From the NCBI GenBank assembly GCA_947442095.1, contig CANEVG010000210.1, forward strand, positions 1-6,396: a stretch of 6,396 nucleotides of DNA, in the 5' to 3' direction. The notes beneath the pieces were generated by a model. It did no database searches, had not been told where the DNA came from, and was given only the letters and a program-made list of their open reading frames with translations. How positions within the stretch are numbered: the first letter of the stretch is position 1; every line of letters starts with the position of its first letter. Source of the stretch: Sphingomonadaceae bacterium. Lineage in GTDB: Bacteria > Pseudomonadota > Alphaproteobacteria > Sphingomonadales > Sphingomonadaceae. Position numbers and translations under genes: made by a program. Of the stretch, positions 1 through 5,748 are shown in pieces.

Positions 1-492
1 CTTGCCCCAGGTCACGAGTGAGGCCTTCATTGCATTGTAGGCCTGCGGGCCGCCCATTGCTTCTCCGGCAGAGGTCGTGGCGATCAGCACGATCGATCCG
101 GTCTTACGCTCGGTCATGCCGGGCAGCACTGCCTCCACCGCGCGAACGGGCCCGAGTACGTCGACCTCGAAGGCGTTGTGCCAGTATTTCTCGCTGCCGA
201 CACCGCTTCCTGCTGACGTGATCGGAATCAGGATGTCGCACCCGCCCATCTCTTCGATCGTCTCTGCCAGCCAAGCCTTGTAGTCATCGGCCTTCTTCAC
301 GTTGACCGCAGAGCCGATGACCCTGGTGCCATACTTGCGCAAGTTCGCAACCGCGTCCTTCACGCCGTCTTCCGAGCGCGCAGTGATGGCCAGATCGCAG
401 CCCTCTCGCGCGAGGATTTCCGCTGTCGCCATGCCGATGCCGCGCGCCGCGCCGACGATGATCGCCTTCTTACCGGTCAAACCAAGGTCCAT
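1..492 (-). CDS. Short-chain dehydrogenase/reductase, SDR1 (3' end cut by window edge)
   Basis: This is the N-terminal 164 residues of an SDR-family NAD(P)-dependent oxidoreductase; full-length members usually have about 250-265 residues. It starts at ATG 492, preceded by AGGAG with a 6-base spacer. The cofactor loop is VGAARGIG (residues 13-20), and Arg39 at the end of strand beta-2 (ITAR) suggests NADP(H). Tyr152 and Lys156 form the YxxxK catalytic pair (YNAMK). Three other usually conserved points differ: NNAG reads TSAG (92-95), the catalytic Ser site appears to be Thr139, and the tetrad Asn is Asp111 in VDVLG. It is probably an active but divergent SDR, oxidising or reducing a hydroxyl/keto group in the cytoplasm. 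A copy of the putative TetR operator lies about 90 bases upstream, so it probably has its own promoter. Substrate unknown. Confidence 0.9.
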   Translation of the reverse strand, partial: MDLGLTGKKAIIVGAARGIGMATAEILAREGCDLAITARSEDGVKDAVANLRKYGTRVIGSAVNVKKADDYKAWLAETIEEMGGCDILIPITSAGSGVGSEKYWHNAFEVDVLGPVRAVEAVLPGMTERKTGSIVLIATTSAGEAMGGPQAYNAMKASLVTWGK

Positions 493-569
493 GCTGATCT
501 CCTGTGCGCGGGGTGATTTGCGCCCCGGGCGTGTGCGCGATCCCTGAACCAAATCTTCGGCGTCCGCAA

Positions 570-591
570 TAAAACAATCACTCGTGTCTTT
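570..591. promoter_or_regulatory. Second copy of the putative TetR operator, upstream of SDR1
   Basis: Bases 571-592 match 1424-1445 at 18 of 22 positions. The outer AAAACAATCA and TGTCTTTT are identical, and all four differences are the central bases (CTCG here, TGAT there). Symmetry is weaker than in the other copy: the outer AAAnACA/TGTnTTT parts pair but the centre does not. It lies between the SDR2 stop and the SDR1 start, about 88 bases before the SDR1 ATG, in the same orientation relative to its downstream gene as the other copy. Binding by the neighbouring TetR protein is inferred. The rest of the 493-603 gap shows no clear sigma-70 promoter or terminator. Confidence 0.6.
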
Positions 592-603
592 TTTGTGGCA
601 GAC

Positions 604-1362
604 TTACGGGCTGATGATGAGCGCGTTGTCGATCAGAATCTCTGTGCCGTTCACGAAACGCGATTCGTCCGAGGCGAGATAGAGCACCAGCGAGGCGACA
701 TCCTTGGGCGCCCCCGCCGAGCCTGCGGGCAGAACGCCTTCGGGAATGGCGGCTTCGGAGCCGGCCCGGCCCTCGGCGAATTGGATCATCGGGGTTTCGA
801 TTGAGGCGGGGTGCACCGAATTGCAGCGAATGGCGTAGCCTTTGGCCTGACAGTGGATCGCGATCGACTTGGTCATTGCGCGCACCGCGCCCTTGGCTGC
901 CGAATAGGCGAAGAACACCGGATAGCCGAGGTGGCTGGCGGTCGACGACATGTTGATGATCGATCCGCCGCCCGAACGCGCCATGAGCGGGATCGCATAT
1001 TTGCAGCCCAGGAACACGCCTTCCGACATAACCGCATTGGCCTTGCGGAACTGGTCCAGCGTGGTCTCTTCAGGATCGGCGATCACCACGATCCCGGCGT
1101 TGTTGACCAGCACATTAAGGCCGCCGAAGCGCGCCTCAGCCTCTGCAAGCACTGCCTGCCAATCGCTTTCGGAAGAGACGTCGTGCTTCAGCGCAATGGC
1201 GTTCTCGCCGATCTCGGCCGCCACCGCCTGCGCGGCCGCAAGATTGATATCGCTAACGACGACCATCGCGCCTTCCGCTGCCAGCATCAGGCAATCCGCC
1301 TTGCCAAGGCCCGATCCGCCGCCAGTGACCAGCGCAACCTTTCCTGCAACCCTTCCCAACAC
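604..1362 (-). CDS. Short-chain dehydrogenase/reductase, SDR2 (classical, NAD-type)
   Basis: This is a complete 252-residue classical SDR, resembling the 3-alpha/20-beta-hydroxysteroid, cyclopentanol and Lactobacillus-type alcohol dehydrogenase group. It has TGGGSGLG at 13-20, Asp38 after beta-2 (VVVSD, favouring NAD(H)), NNAG at 87-90, catalytic Ser140, and Tyr153/Lys157 in YSAAK. The tetrad Asn of the usual VNLxG helix is replaced by Met112 (AVMSEGVFLG). The C-terminus ends DNALIISP where VDGG is common. The start is GTG at 1362, because a strong GGAGGGAG lies 4 bases upstream and no in-frame ATG precedes the cofactor motif. It is divergent from the tetR gene across a 121-base region holding a palindromic operator, so repression by that TetR protein is likely. 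It probably oxidises a secondary alcohol in a catabolic route. Substrate unknown. Confidence 0.93.
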   Translation of the reverse strand: MLGRVAGKVALVTGGGSGLGKADCLMLAAEGAMVVVSDINLAAAQAVAAEIGENAIALKHDVSSESDWQAVLAEAEARFGGLNVLVNNAGIVVIADPEETTLDQFRKANAVMSEGVFLGCKYAIPLMARSGGGSIINMSSTASHLGYPVFFAYSAAKGAVRAMTKSIAIHCQAKGYAIRCNSVHPASIETPMIQFAEGRAGSEAAIPEGVLPAGSAGAPKDVASLVLYLASDESRFVNGTEILIDNALIISP

Positions 1363-1366
1363 GCGA

Positions 1367-1374
1367 CTCCCTCC
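1367..1374 (-). promoter_or_regulatory. Ribosome binding site fixing the GTG start of SDR2
   Basis: On the minus strand GGAGGGAG ends 4 bases before GTG 1362 (GGAGG core to start, 7 bases). An ATG at 1376 overlaps this site but is in another frame, so GTG is the supported start. Confidence 0.75.
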
Positions 1375-1382
1375 ATAAACTT

Positions 1383-1392
1383 ATTCGCGAAT
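1383..1392. repeat. 10-bp perfect palindrome in the SDR2 leader
   Basis: ATTCGCGAAT is a perfect inverted repeat, 21-30 bases before the SDR2 GTG. It sits where the minus-strand -10 element or transcription start would be expected. It could be a second regulatory site or chance. Confidence 0.3.
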
Positions 1393-1413
1393 TAGGCGCT
1401 GCTATCGGTTGCC

Positions 1414-1419
1414 TGTCAA
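1414..1419 (-). promoter_or_regulatory. Candidate -35 box for SDR2
   Basis: The minus strand reads TTGACA, a perfect sigma-70 -35 hexamer, 4 bases downstream of the putative operator. The matching -10 is poor: CCTAAT at a 17-base spacer, CTAATT at 18 or TAATTC at 19. I see no convincing plus-strand promoter for tetR in the same region. Confidence 0.4.
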
Positions 1420-1422
1420 AGC

Positions 1423-1444
1423 AAAAACAATCATGATTGTCTTT
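1423..1444. promoter_or_regulatory. Putative TetR operator in the SDR2/tetR divergent promoter
   Basis: Ten of eleven base pairs of this 22-bp inverted repeat are symmetric. The core ACAATCATGATTGT (1427-1440) is a perfect 14-bp palindrome flanked by AAA and TTT. It lies between the divergent SDR2 and tetR genes, abutting a TTGACA on the minus strand. Palindromes of this size in a regulator/target divergent region are the usual autoregulatory operator of TetR proteins. A closely matching copy is found upstream of SDR1. Binding is inferred, not shown. Confidence 0.72.
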
Positions 1445-1483
1445 TATGCAATCTTTCTCCTTGGAAATGAGGCTCCGTCCCGC

Positions 1484-2119
1484 ATGGCGCTCAGCATAGC
1501 AGTATCCACAAAGCCTTCGGGCGCTGCGGCCCCTACCCTTCAGGCACAGAAGAGCGCGGCCACGCGTGCGCGGCTGATCGAGGCGACGATCCGCTGCATC
1601 GTCAAATATGGCTATTCGCGCACCACCACCCCCCGAGTGGCGGAAGAGGCCGGCATGTCGCGCGGGGCGATGCTGCATCATTTCGACAACGGCGGCGCGT
1701 TGATGCAGGCCGCGATTGCCGAACTGCATGAAAAGCGCCTTCAGGCGTTCCGGCGCAGCGCTGAATCGACCGTCCACGAGGTTGGCACGCTGGTGCGGGC
1801 CTACTGGAAGCAGGTCTCGAGCAAGACCTTCATCGCCTTTCACGAACTGGCGCTGGCGGCCCGCACCGATCCTGATCTTGCCAGCATACTGGTCCCGGTG
1901 CAGGTCGATTTCCGCAATCGCTGGTATAGCCAGGCGATCGAGCTGTTCCCCGAATGGCAGAACGAGCGCGAGCGCTTCGATCTGGCGCTGGCGCTTTCGC
2001 AGAACGTGCTGGAAGGCATGGCAATCAACCGGCTGACGCACGGCATCGATGATGCGATGGTCGAGCCGATCCTGCGCGATCTCGAACGCCAGATCACCGC
2101 TCTCAAGCCCGCAGCCTGA
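1484..2119 (+). CDS. TetR/AcrR-family transcriptional regulator
   Basis: This is a 211-residue one-component repressor-type regulator, the normal TetR length. The N-terminal DNA-binding domain spans about residues 24-73, with the helix-turn-helix around TTTPRVAEEAGMSRGAMLHHF (roughly 47-67). The usual Lys after the tyrosine/histidine-phenylalanine helix end is absent (FDNGGAL). The C-terminal ligand/dimer domain is divergent, as is typical, so the ligand cannot be read; an acyl-CoA or other pathway intermediate is a reasonable guess. The frame stays open upstream to TTG 1409, with an ATG at 1433, but both precede or fall inside the operator. ATG 1484 is preferred, although its ribosome site is weak (GAGG at 1469-1472, 11 bases away). 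It lies 32 bases before the CoA-transferase gene and probably shares its transcript. The likely targets are SDR2, itself with the transferase, and SDR1. Confidence 0.88.
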   Translation: MALSIAVSTKPSGAAAPTLQAQKSAATRARLIEATIRCIVKYGYSRTTTPRVAEEAGMSRGAMLHHFDNGGALMQAAIAELHEKRLQAFRRSAESTVHEVGTLVRAYWKQVSSKTFIAFHELALAARTDPDLASILVPVQVDFRNRWYSQAIELFPEWQNERERFDLALALSQNVLEGMAINRLTHGIDDAMVEPILRDLERQITALKPAA

Positions 2120-2151
2120 GGCTTCTCACCAAATCAGTTGAAGGAACGGCC

Positions 2152-3366
2152 ATGAGCGGTCAAGCAAGCGGCCCACTCGCCGGTGTCAAGGTGCTGGACC
2201 TTACCAGCGTGCTGATGGGGCCTTATGCCACGCAGATCTTTGCCGATCTGGGTGCGGACGTGATCAAGATCGAAAGCCCGGAAGGCGATACGACGCGCCG
2301 ATTGCCGCCGGTACTGGGGCCCGGGCAGGGCGCGATGTTTGTCAATGTCAATCGCGGCAAGCGCAGCATGGCAATTGATCTGAAATCCGACGCCGGTCGC
2401 GCCGTCGTGCTGCGGCTGGCCGAGACGGCCGACGTGTTCATCCATTCGATGCGCGGTGCGGCGATCCAGCGGCTGGGACTGGACTATCCGGCGCTCAAGG
2501 CCGCCAACGACAAGATCATTTACGCCAATCTCTATGGCTTCGGGCGCGGCGGGCCCTATTCGGATTACCCGGCCTATGACGACATCGTGCAGGGGGCTTC
2601 GGGCCTTGCATCGCTGCAGGGCCGGCTGACCGGGGGCGAGCCGGGTTATGTCGCGAGCGCTGTGGCCGACAAGGTCGCTGGGTTGACCGGGGCTTATGCC
2701 GTCATGGCCGCGCTCTTTGCGCGCGAACGCACTGGGCCAGGTCAGGGGCAGGGCCAGGAAATCGAAGTGCCGATGTTCGAGACTATGGCTGCCTTCGTCA
2801 TGGCCGAGCATCTGTGCGGCGCGGTCACCGAACCACCGAGTGGCCCGCCCGAATACCCGCGTGTTACCGCGCCGGACCGGCGGCCCTATCGCACCCGCGA
2901 CGGCCACATCGGACTGATGATCTACAACGACAAGCAGTGGCGCAGCTTCTTTGCGCTGATCGGCAATCCGGAATGGTCGCGCGATCCGATGTTCGCGACG
3001 ATGACCAGCCGGACAGAGAATATCCAGACCGTGCTGGGCAAGCTGGGCGATGTGATCGCCACACGCACCACCGAGGAATGGATGGAGGCCTTCCGCACTG
3101 CCGAGATCCCGGCGATGCCGATCCTGTCGACCAGCGATCTGCTGGAGGACGCGCACCTCGCCGCCACCGGCTTCTGGCACCGCGCCGACAGCGCGCTCGG
3201 CCCCGTGCGCATGCCGGGCATTCCGACGCGGTTTTCAGGGACCCCCGGCAAGATCGGCGATATCGGGCCGGAGTTGGGGGCTGACAATCGCGGGGTGCTG
3301 GAGGAAGCCGGTTTCTCTGCGGACGAGATTGCTGGGCTGGAAAGCGCGGGCGTGCTGAAGGGTTAA
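2152..3366 (+). CDS. CaiB/BaiF-type family III CoA-transferase
   Basis: This 404-residue protein is typical in length for a family III CoA-transferase, whose dimer moves CoA from one carboxylic acid to another through acyl-aspartyl intermediates. Family signatures are the N-terminal GVKVLDLTSVLMGPYATQIFAD (about 11-32), ADVIKIESPEGD (35-46), NRGKRSMAIDL (67-77), then GFGRGGPY followed by AYDDIVQGASG. Asp143 aligns with the catalytic aspartate. ATG 2152 has AAGGA 6 bases upstream. It follows tetR by 32 bases, consistent with one transcript, so it is probably induced when the repressor releases. In context it likely loads CoA onto the pathway's acid substrate. It should not be called carnitine CoA-transferase: the family covers many acids, and the substrate is not readable. 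Its stop codon overlaps that of the convergent DUF35 gene. Confidence 0.93.
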   Translation: MSGQASGPLAGVKVLDLTSVLMGPYATQIFADLGADVIKIESPEGDTTRRLPPVLGPGQGAMFVNVNRGKRSMAIDLKSDAGRAVVLRLAETADVFIHSMRGAAIQRLGLDYPALKAANDKIIYANLYGFGRGGPYSDYPAYDDIVQGASGLASLQGRLTGGEPGYVASAVADKVAGLTGAYAVMAALFARERTGPGQGQGQEIEVPMFETMAAFVMAEHLCGAVTEPPSGPPEYPRVTAPDRRPYRTRDGHIGLMIYNDKQWRSFFALIGNPEWSRDPMFATMTSRTENIQTVLGKLGDVIATRTTEEWMEAFRTAEIPAMPILSTSDLLEDAHLAATGFWHRADSALGPVRMPGIPTRFSGTPGKIGDIGPELGADNRGVLEEAGFSADEIAGLESAGVLKG

Positions 3367-3734
3367 GCTGGCACGAACAGCAGGATCGGCTCGCCATCCT
3401 CTTGGCGGTCGATCTGCGCCTGCACGGCCATGCCAATGGCCACTTCGGCAGCGGGAAGGCCTTCGATCCGGCTCATCATGCGCGGTCCCTCGGCAAGGTC
3501 CACCAGCACCACGCTATAGGGCTCGGCGGGCGGCTTAGGGCTGATCGTGGTCACCGAATAGACCGTGCCCTTGCCCGAGGCCTCGACCCATTCCAGCGCA
3601 TCACCACCCGGTGTGGGGGCGATTACCCGCGGCGGGTAGAAATGGCGGCCATCTGCAGGCGAGCGCTGCAAGAGGAAGCGCCCCTCGGCGAGGCCTTGCC
3701 GCCACGCGGCTTCGGGTCCGGTCTGCTGCGACAT
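3363..3734 (-). CDS. DUF35/OB-fold acyl-CoA-associated protein with degenerate zinc ribbon
   Basis: This 123-residue protein matches the OB-fold DUF35 family in length and layout. It has an N-terminal helix (PEAAWRQGLAEGRFLLQR), a rubredoxin-like segment (about 23-44), then the OB fold starting LEWVEASGKGTVYSVT. DUF35 proteins are small partners of thiolase-fold enzymes, for example ChsH2 with Ltp2, BbsA with BbsB, and the archaeal thiolase/HMG-CoA synthase complex. The family normally has two CxxC pairs. Here those positions are Ser25, Asp28, Ala39 and Pro42, so no zinc site remains, although RHFYPPR is kept. The ATG has GGGAG 6 bases upstream. It lies 23 bases behind SDR3, probably on one transcript. 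The likely partner is the thiolase-like protein at 4600-5748. Confidence 0.85.
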   Translation of the reverse strand: MSQQTGPEAAWRQGLAEGRFLLQRSPADGRHFYPPRVIAPTPGGDALEWVEASGKGTVYSVTTISPKPPAEPYSVVLVDLAEGPRMMSRIEGLPAAEVAIGMAVQAQIDRQEDGEPILLFVPA

Positions 3735-3757
3735 CGTATTCTCCCGCCTTTTTTGCT

Positions 3758-4528
3758 TCAGGCGCTAATCACATAGCCGCCATTGACTGACAAGGTCTGC
3801 CCCGTGACATAGCTTGCCGCGTCCGAGAGCAGGAACAGCACCGGCTTCACCACTTCGTCCGGCGCCGCGAAGCGGCCGAGCGGGATCTGCTGCAGATAGG
3901 TATCGCGGAACCGGTCCTGCCGGATCGTCTCGGTCATCGGGGTTTCGACAATGCCGAAGCTGATCGCGTTCACCCGGATGCCGAAACGCGCCCATTCGCG
4001 CGCGGCGCTCATGGTGAGGCCGATCGTGCCGGCCTTGGCCGCGCCGTAGTTGATCTGGCCGACTGTGCCGCGACGACCGGCATCAGAGGCAATGTTGACA
4101 ATGGCGCGCTCGGCCACGATGCCTTCCTTGGCAGCTGCCACCATGTGCGTGCCGACAGCCTGCAGCATCAGGAAGCTGCCAGTCAGGTTCACATCAATCA
4201 CCGCTTGCCACGCCTCCAGCGGCATGCGGTCGGCCATTGCGGGCCGCGAAATGCCGGCGTTGTTGACCAGCCCGTCGATCCCGCCCAGCGCCTCCACAGC
4301 CGTCGCTACCGCCGCCTCGACGTCTCCCGCCTTGCTCACGTCGCAGGCGATGGGGATGAGCTGGTCCGTTGCGGTCAACCCCGCAATATCACGGTCCACC
4401 GCCGCAACCCGCGCGCCAAGCGCAATCGCCAGATCGGCCACCGCGCGGCCAATACCCTGGTTCGCACCGGTCACGAGAATCCGGCGTCCAGCCATACTCA
4501 TCGGGTTTTTGGGGTCTGCTGCCGTCAT
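3758..4528 (-). CDS. Short-chain dehydrogenase/reductase, SDR3 (classical, complete active site)
   Basis: This is a 256-residue classical SDR with every catalytic hallmark. It has TGANQGIG at 20-27, Asp45 after beta-2 (VAAVDRD, favouring NAD(H)), NNAG at 89-92, Asn114 in VNLTG, Ser148, Tyr161 and Lys165 (YGAAK), and a C-terminal VTGQTLSVNGG. The pattern is that of FabG-like or 3-hydroxyacyl-CoA/alcohol dehydrogenases. The frame is open further upstream, but ATG 4528 is chosen because AGGAG lies 8 bases before it and the extension would run into the thiolase gene. It heads a likely two-gene transcript with DUF35 and is divergent from the thiolase-like gene. The best inferred role is NAD-dependent oxidation of a beta-hydroxyacyl-CoA or related alcohol after the hydratase step. 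Specificity is not determinable from sequence. Confidence 0.93.
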   Translation of the reverse strand: MTAADPKNPMSMAGRRILVTGANQGIGRAVADLAIALGARVAAVDRDIAGLTATDQLIPIACDVSKAGDVEAAVATAVEALGGIDGLVNNAGISRPAMADRMPLEAWQAVIDVNLTGSFLMLQAVGTHMVAAAKEGIVAERAIVNIASDAGRRGTVGQINYGAAKAGTIGLTMSAAREWARFGIRVNAISFGIVETPMTETIRQDRFRDTYLQQIPLGRFAAPDEVVKPVLFLLSDAASYVTGQTLSVNGGYVISA

Positions 4529-4536
4529 CGATATTG

Positions 4537-4541
4537 CTCCT
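4537..4541 (-). promoter_or_regulatory. Ribosome binding site fixing the SDR3 start
   Basis: The minus strand reads AGGAG, 8 bases before ATG 4528. No comparable site precedes the further-upstream in-frame start, and downstream ATGs at codons 10 and 12 lack one. Confidence 0.7.
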
Positions 4542-4544
4542 GTC

Positions 4545-4588
4545 GCCAGCTTCGCTAAGCCGCTGGCACAGGCAGAGCAAGTGCCAGC
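4545..4588. repeat. Three alternating GCCAGC/GCTGGC repeats forming competing hairpins
   Basis: In the 71-base gap between divergent SDR3 and the thiolase, GCTGGCAC (4562-4569) and GTGCCAGC (4581-4588) form a perfect 8-bp inverted repeat with an 11-base spacer. GCCAGC at 4545-4550 can pair with the same GCTGGC across another 11-base spacer. The last arm abuts the thiolase AGGAG at 4589-4593. It could be a regulator site or an RNA fold affecting translation start. No clear promoter is visible in this gap. Confidence 0.45.
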
Positions 4589-4593
4589 AGGAG
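4589..4593 (+). promoter_or_regulatory. Ribosome binding site fixing the thiolase start
   Basis: AGGAG ends 6 bases before ATG 4600. The open frame continues upstream into SDR3, so this site decides the start. It directly follows one arm of an 8-bp inverted repeat. Confidence 0.75.
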
Positions 4594-4599
4594 TTGAGG

Positions 4600-5748
4600 A
4601 TGACCGAGCAGTTTCCACGGGCGAAAACCGCGATTGTCGGCGCATCCACCTTCGGGCTTGGCGAAATGCCAGGGTGGAGTTCGATCGAGCTTGCGGCGAA
4701 AGCCTCGCAGATTGCGCTGGACGATGCCGGTGTCCCGCTGGGCGAAGTTGACGCCTTGTTTATCTGCACCCCCGACGATTTCCTCGCTGGTCTGACCTTC
4801 GCGCAAGTGCTGGGCCTGAACCCGCGCTTCACCGACAACAACCGCACCGGCGGATCGGCGTTCATCAGCCACGTGATCACCGCCGCTGCCATGCTCGACG
4901 CCGGGATGATCGATGTCGCGCTGATCGCGCACGGCTCGAACCAGCGCACGGGCGCTGGCGGCAAGCTCGTTTCAGCGGCGCGCAGTTCGAGCTGGGAAGC
5001 GCCCTACAAGCCGCTGTTTCCGGTCAGCAGCTATGCGCTCGCTGCCGCGCGGCACATGCACCAGTATGGCACCACGCGCGAGCATCTCGCTGAAGTCGCG
5101 GTTGCAGCGCGCGGCTGGGCGAACCAGAACCCTGAGGCTTTCGCCAAAGGGCCGCTGACGATCGAGGATTGCCTGGGGGCGCGGATGATCAGCACACCGC
5201 TATCCGCCAAGGATTGCTGCCTCGTCACGGATGGCGCGGCGGCCATCGTGATGACGCGGGCAGACCGTGCGCGCGATCTGAAGCGCCCGCCGGTCTATGT
5301 GCTGGGCGGCGCGGCGGCGACCACCCACAACGATATTACCAGCATGCCCGATCTGACCACGACCGCCGCTGCCGAATCCGGCCGCCGTGCTTATGCCATG
5401 GCCGGCGTGACGCCGCAGGAGATCGATGTCGTATCGCTCTATGATGCCTTCACGATCAACACGATCCTGTTTCTCGAAGACCTTGGTTTCTGCCCTAAGG
5501 GTGAGGGCGGGAACTTCGTTTCGGGCGGCGCAATCGGGCCGGGCGGGGTGCTGCCGGTCAACACCAACGGCGGCGGCCTGTCCTGCGCGCATCCAGGGAT
5601 GTACGGCCTGCTGGCGATCACCGAGGCGGTGCGCCAGGTGCGCGGAGAGGCGGCGTCGCAAATCGAGGGCGTCAACCTTGCACTGGCGCATGGGAATGGC
5701 GGCACGCTTTCAAGTCAGGCTACCCTGATTCTGGGGTCAGCTGCCTAA
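4600..5748 (+). CDS. SCP2-type thiolase-like protein lacking the nucleophilic cysteine
   Basis: This 382-residue thiolase-fold protein belongs to the SCP2/lipid-transfer thiolase-like group. Landmarks are the N-terminal AIVGASTFGLGE, ALDDAG and VDALFICTPDD. The active-site turn is DNNRTGGSAFI (79-89), then AHGSNQR, CLVTDGAAAIVM, the family segment SLYDAFTI (Tyr281) with LEDLGFCPKGEGG, NTNGGGLSCAHPG (His331), and a C-terminal HGNGGTLSSQATLIL. True thiolases have a Cys in the 79-86 turn; here there is none, although the AHP histidine is kept. Relatives without this Cys include Ltp2, a retro-aldol lyase of steroid acyl-CoAs, which needs a DUF35 partner. A DUF35 gene lies on the opposite strand one gene away. 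I infer carbon-carbon cleavage of a beta-hydroxy- or beta-keto-acyl-CoA, with aldolase chemistry more likely than thiolysis. Its stop overlaps that of the hydratase gene. Confidence 0.88.
   Translation: MTEQFPRAKTAIVGASTFGLGEMPGWSSIELAAKASQIALDDAGVPLGEVDALFICTPDDFLAGLTFAQVLGLNPRFTDNNRTGGSAFISHVITAAAMLDAGMIDVALIAHGSNQRTGAGGKLVSAARSSSWEAPYKPLFPVSSYALAAARHMHQYGTTREHLAEVAVAARGWANQNPEAFAKGPLTIEDCLGARMISTPLSAKDCCLVTDGAAAIVMTRADRARDLKRPPVYVLGGAAATTHNDITSMPDLTTTAAAESGRRAYAMAGVTPQEIDVVSLYDAFTINTILFLEDLGFCPKGEGGNFVSGGAIGPGGVLPVNTNGGGLSCAHPGMYGLLAITEAVRQVRGEAASQIEGVNLALAHGNGGTLSSQATLILGSAA

Noticed and set aside
509..527. CGGGG...CCCCG stem upstream of SDR1 as a terminator for SDR2
   Set aside because: Only five pairs with a 9-base loop, no following T-run on the minus strand, and located past the second operator copy; common in GC-rich DNA.
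1409..1483. N-terminal extension of the TetR protein from TTG 1409 or ATG 1433
   Set aside because: The extension is hydrophobic and not TetR-like, lacks a ribosome site, and ATG 1433 lies at the exact centre of the putative operator, so the DNA is better explained as regulatory.
1253..2041. A 262-codon minus-strand frame spanning SDR2 and tetR
   Set aside because: It crosses the promoter region and overlaps two clear genes; its C-terminal part is an out-of-frame reading of SDR2.
2134..3180. A 348-codon open frame on the minus strand opposite the CoA-transferase
   Set aside because: It mirrors a well-supported CaiB-type gene, has no recognisable domain and is rich in Arg/His/Gly/Pro, as expected of antisense frames in GC-rich DNA.
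4369..4599. N-terminal extension of the thiolase, overlapping SDR3
   Set aside because: The extension is low-complexity shadow coding of SDR3, and AGGAG before ATG 4600 with the family-typical start of homology supports the shorter form.
4529..4645. N-terminal extension of SDR3 to 4645
   Set aside because: It would overlap the thiolase coding region, and AGGAG sits correctly before ATG 4528.
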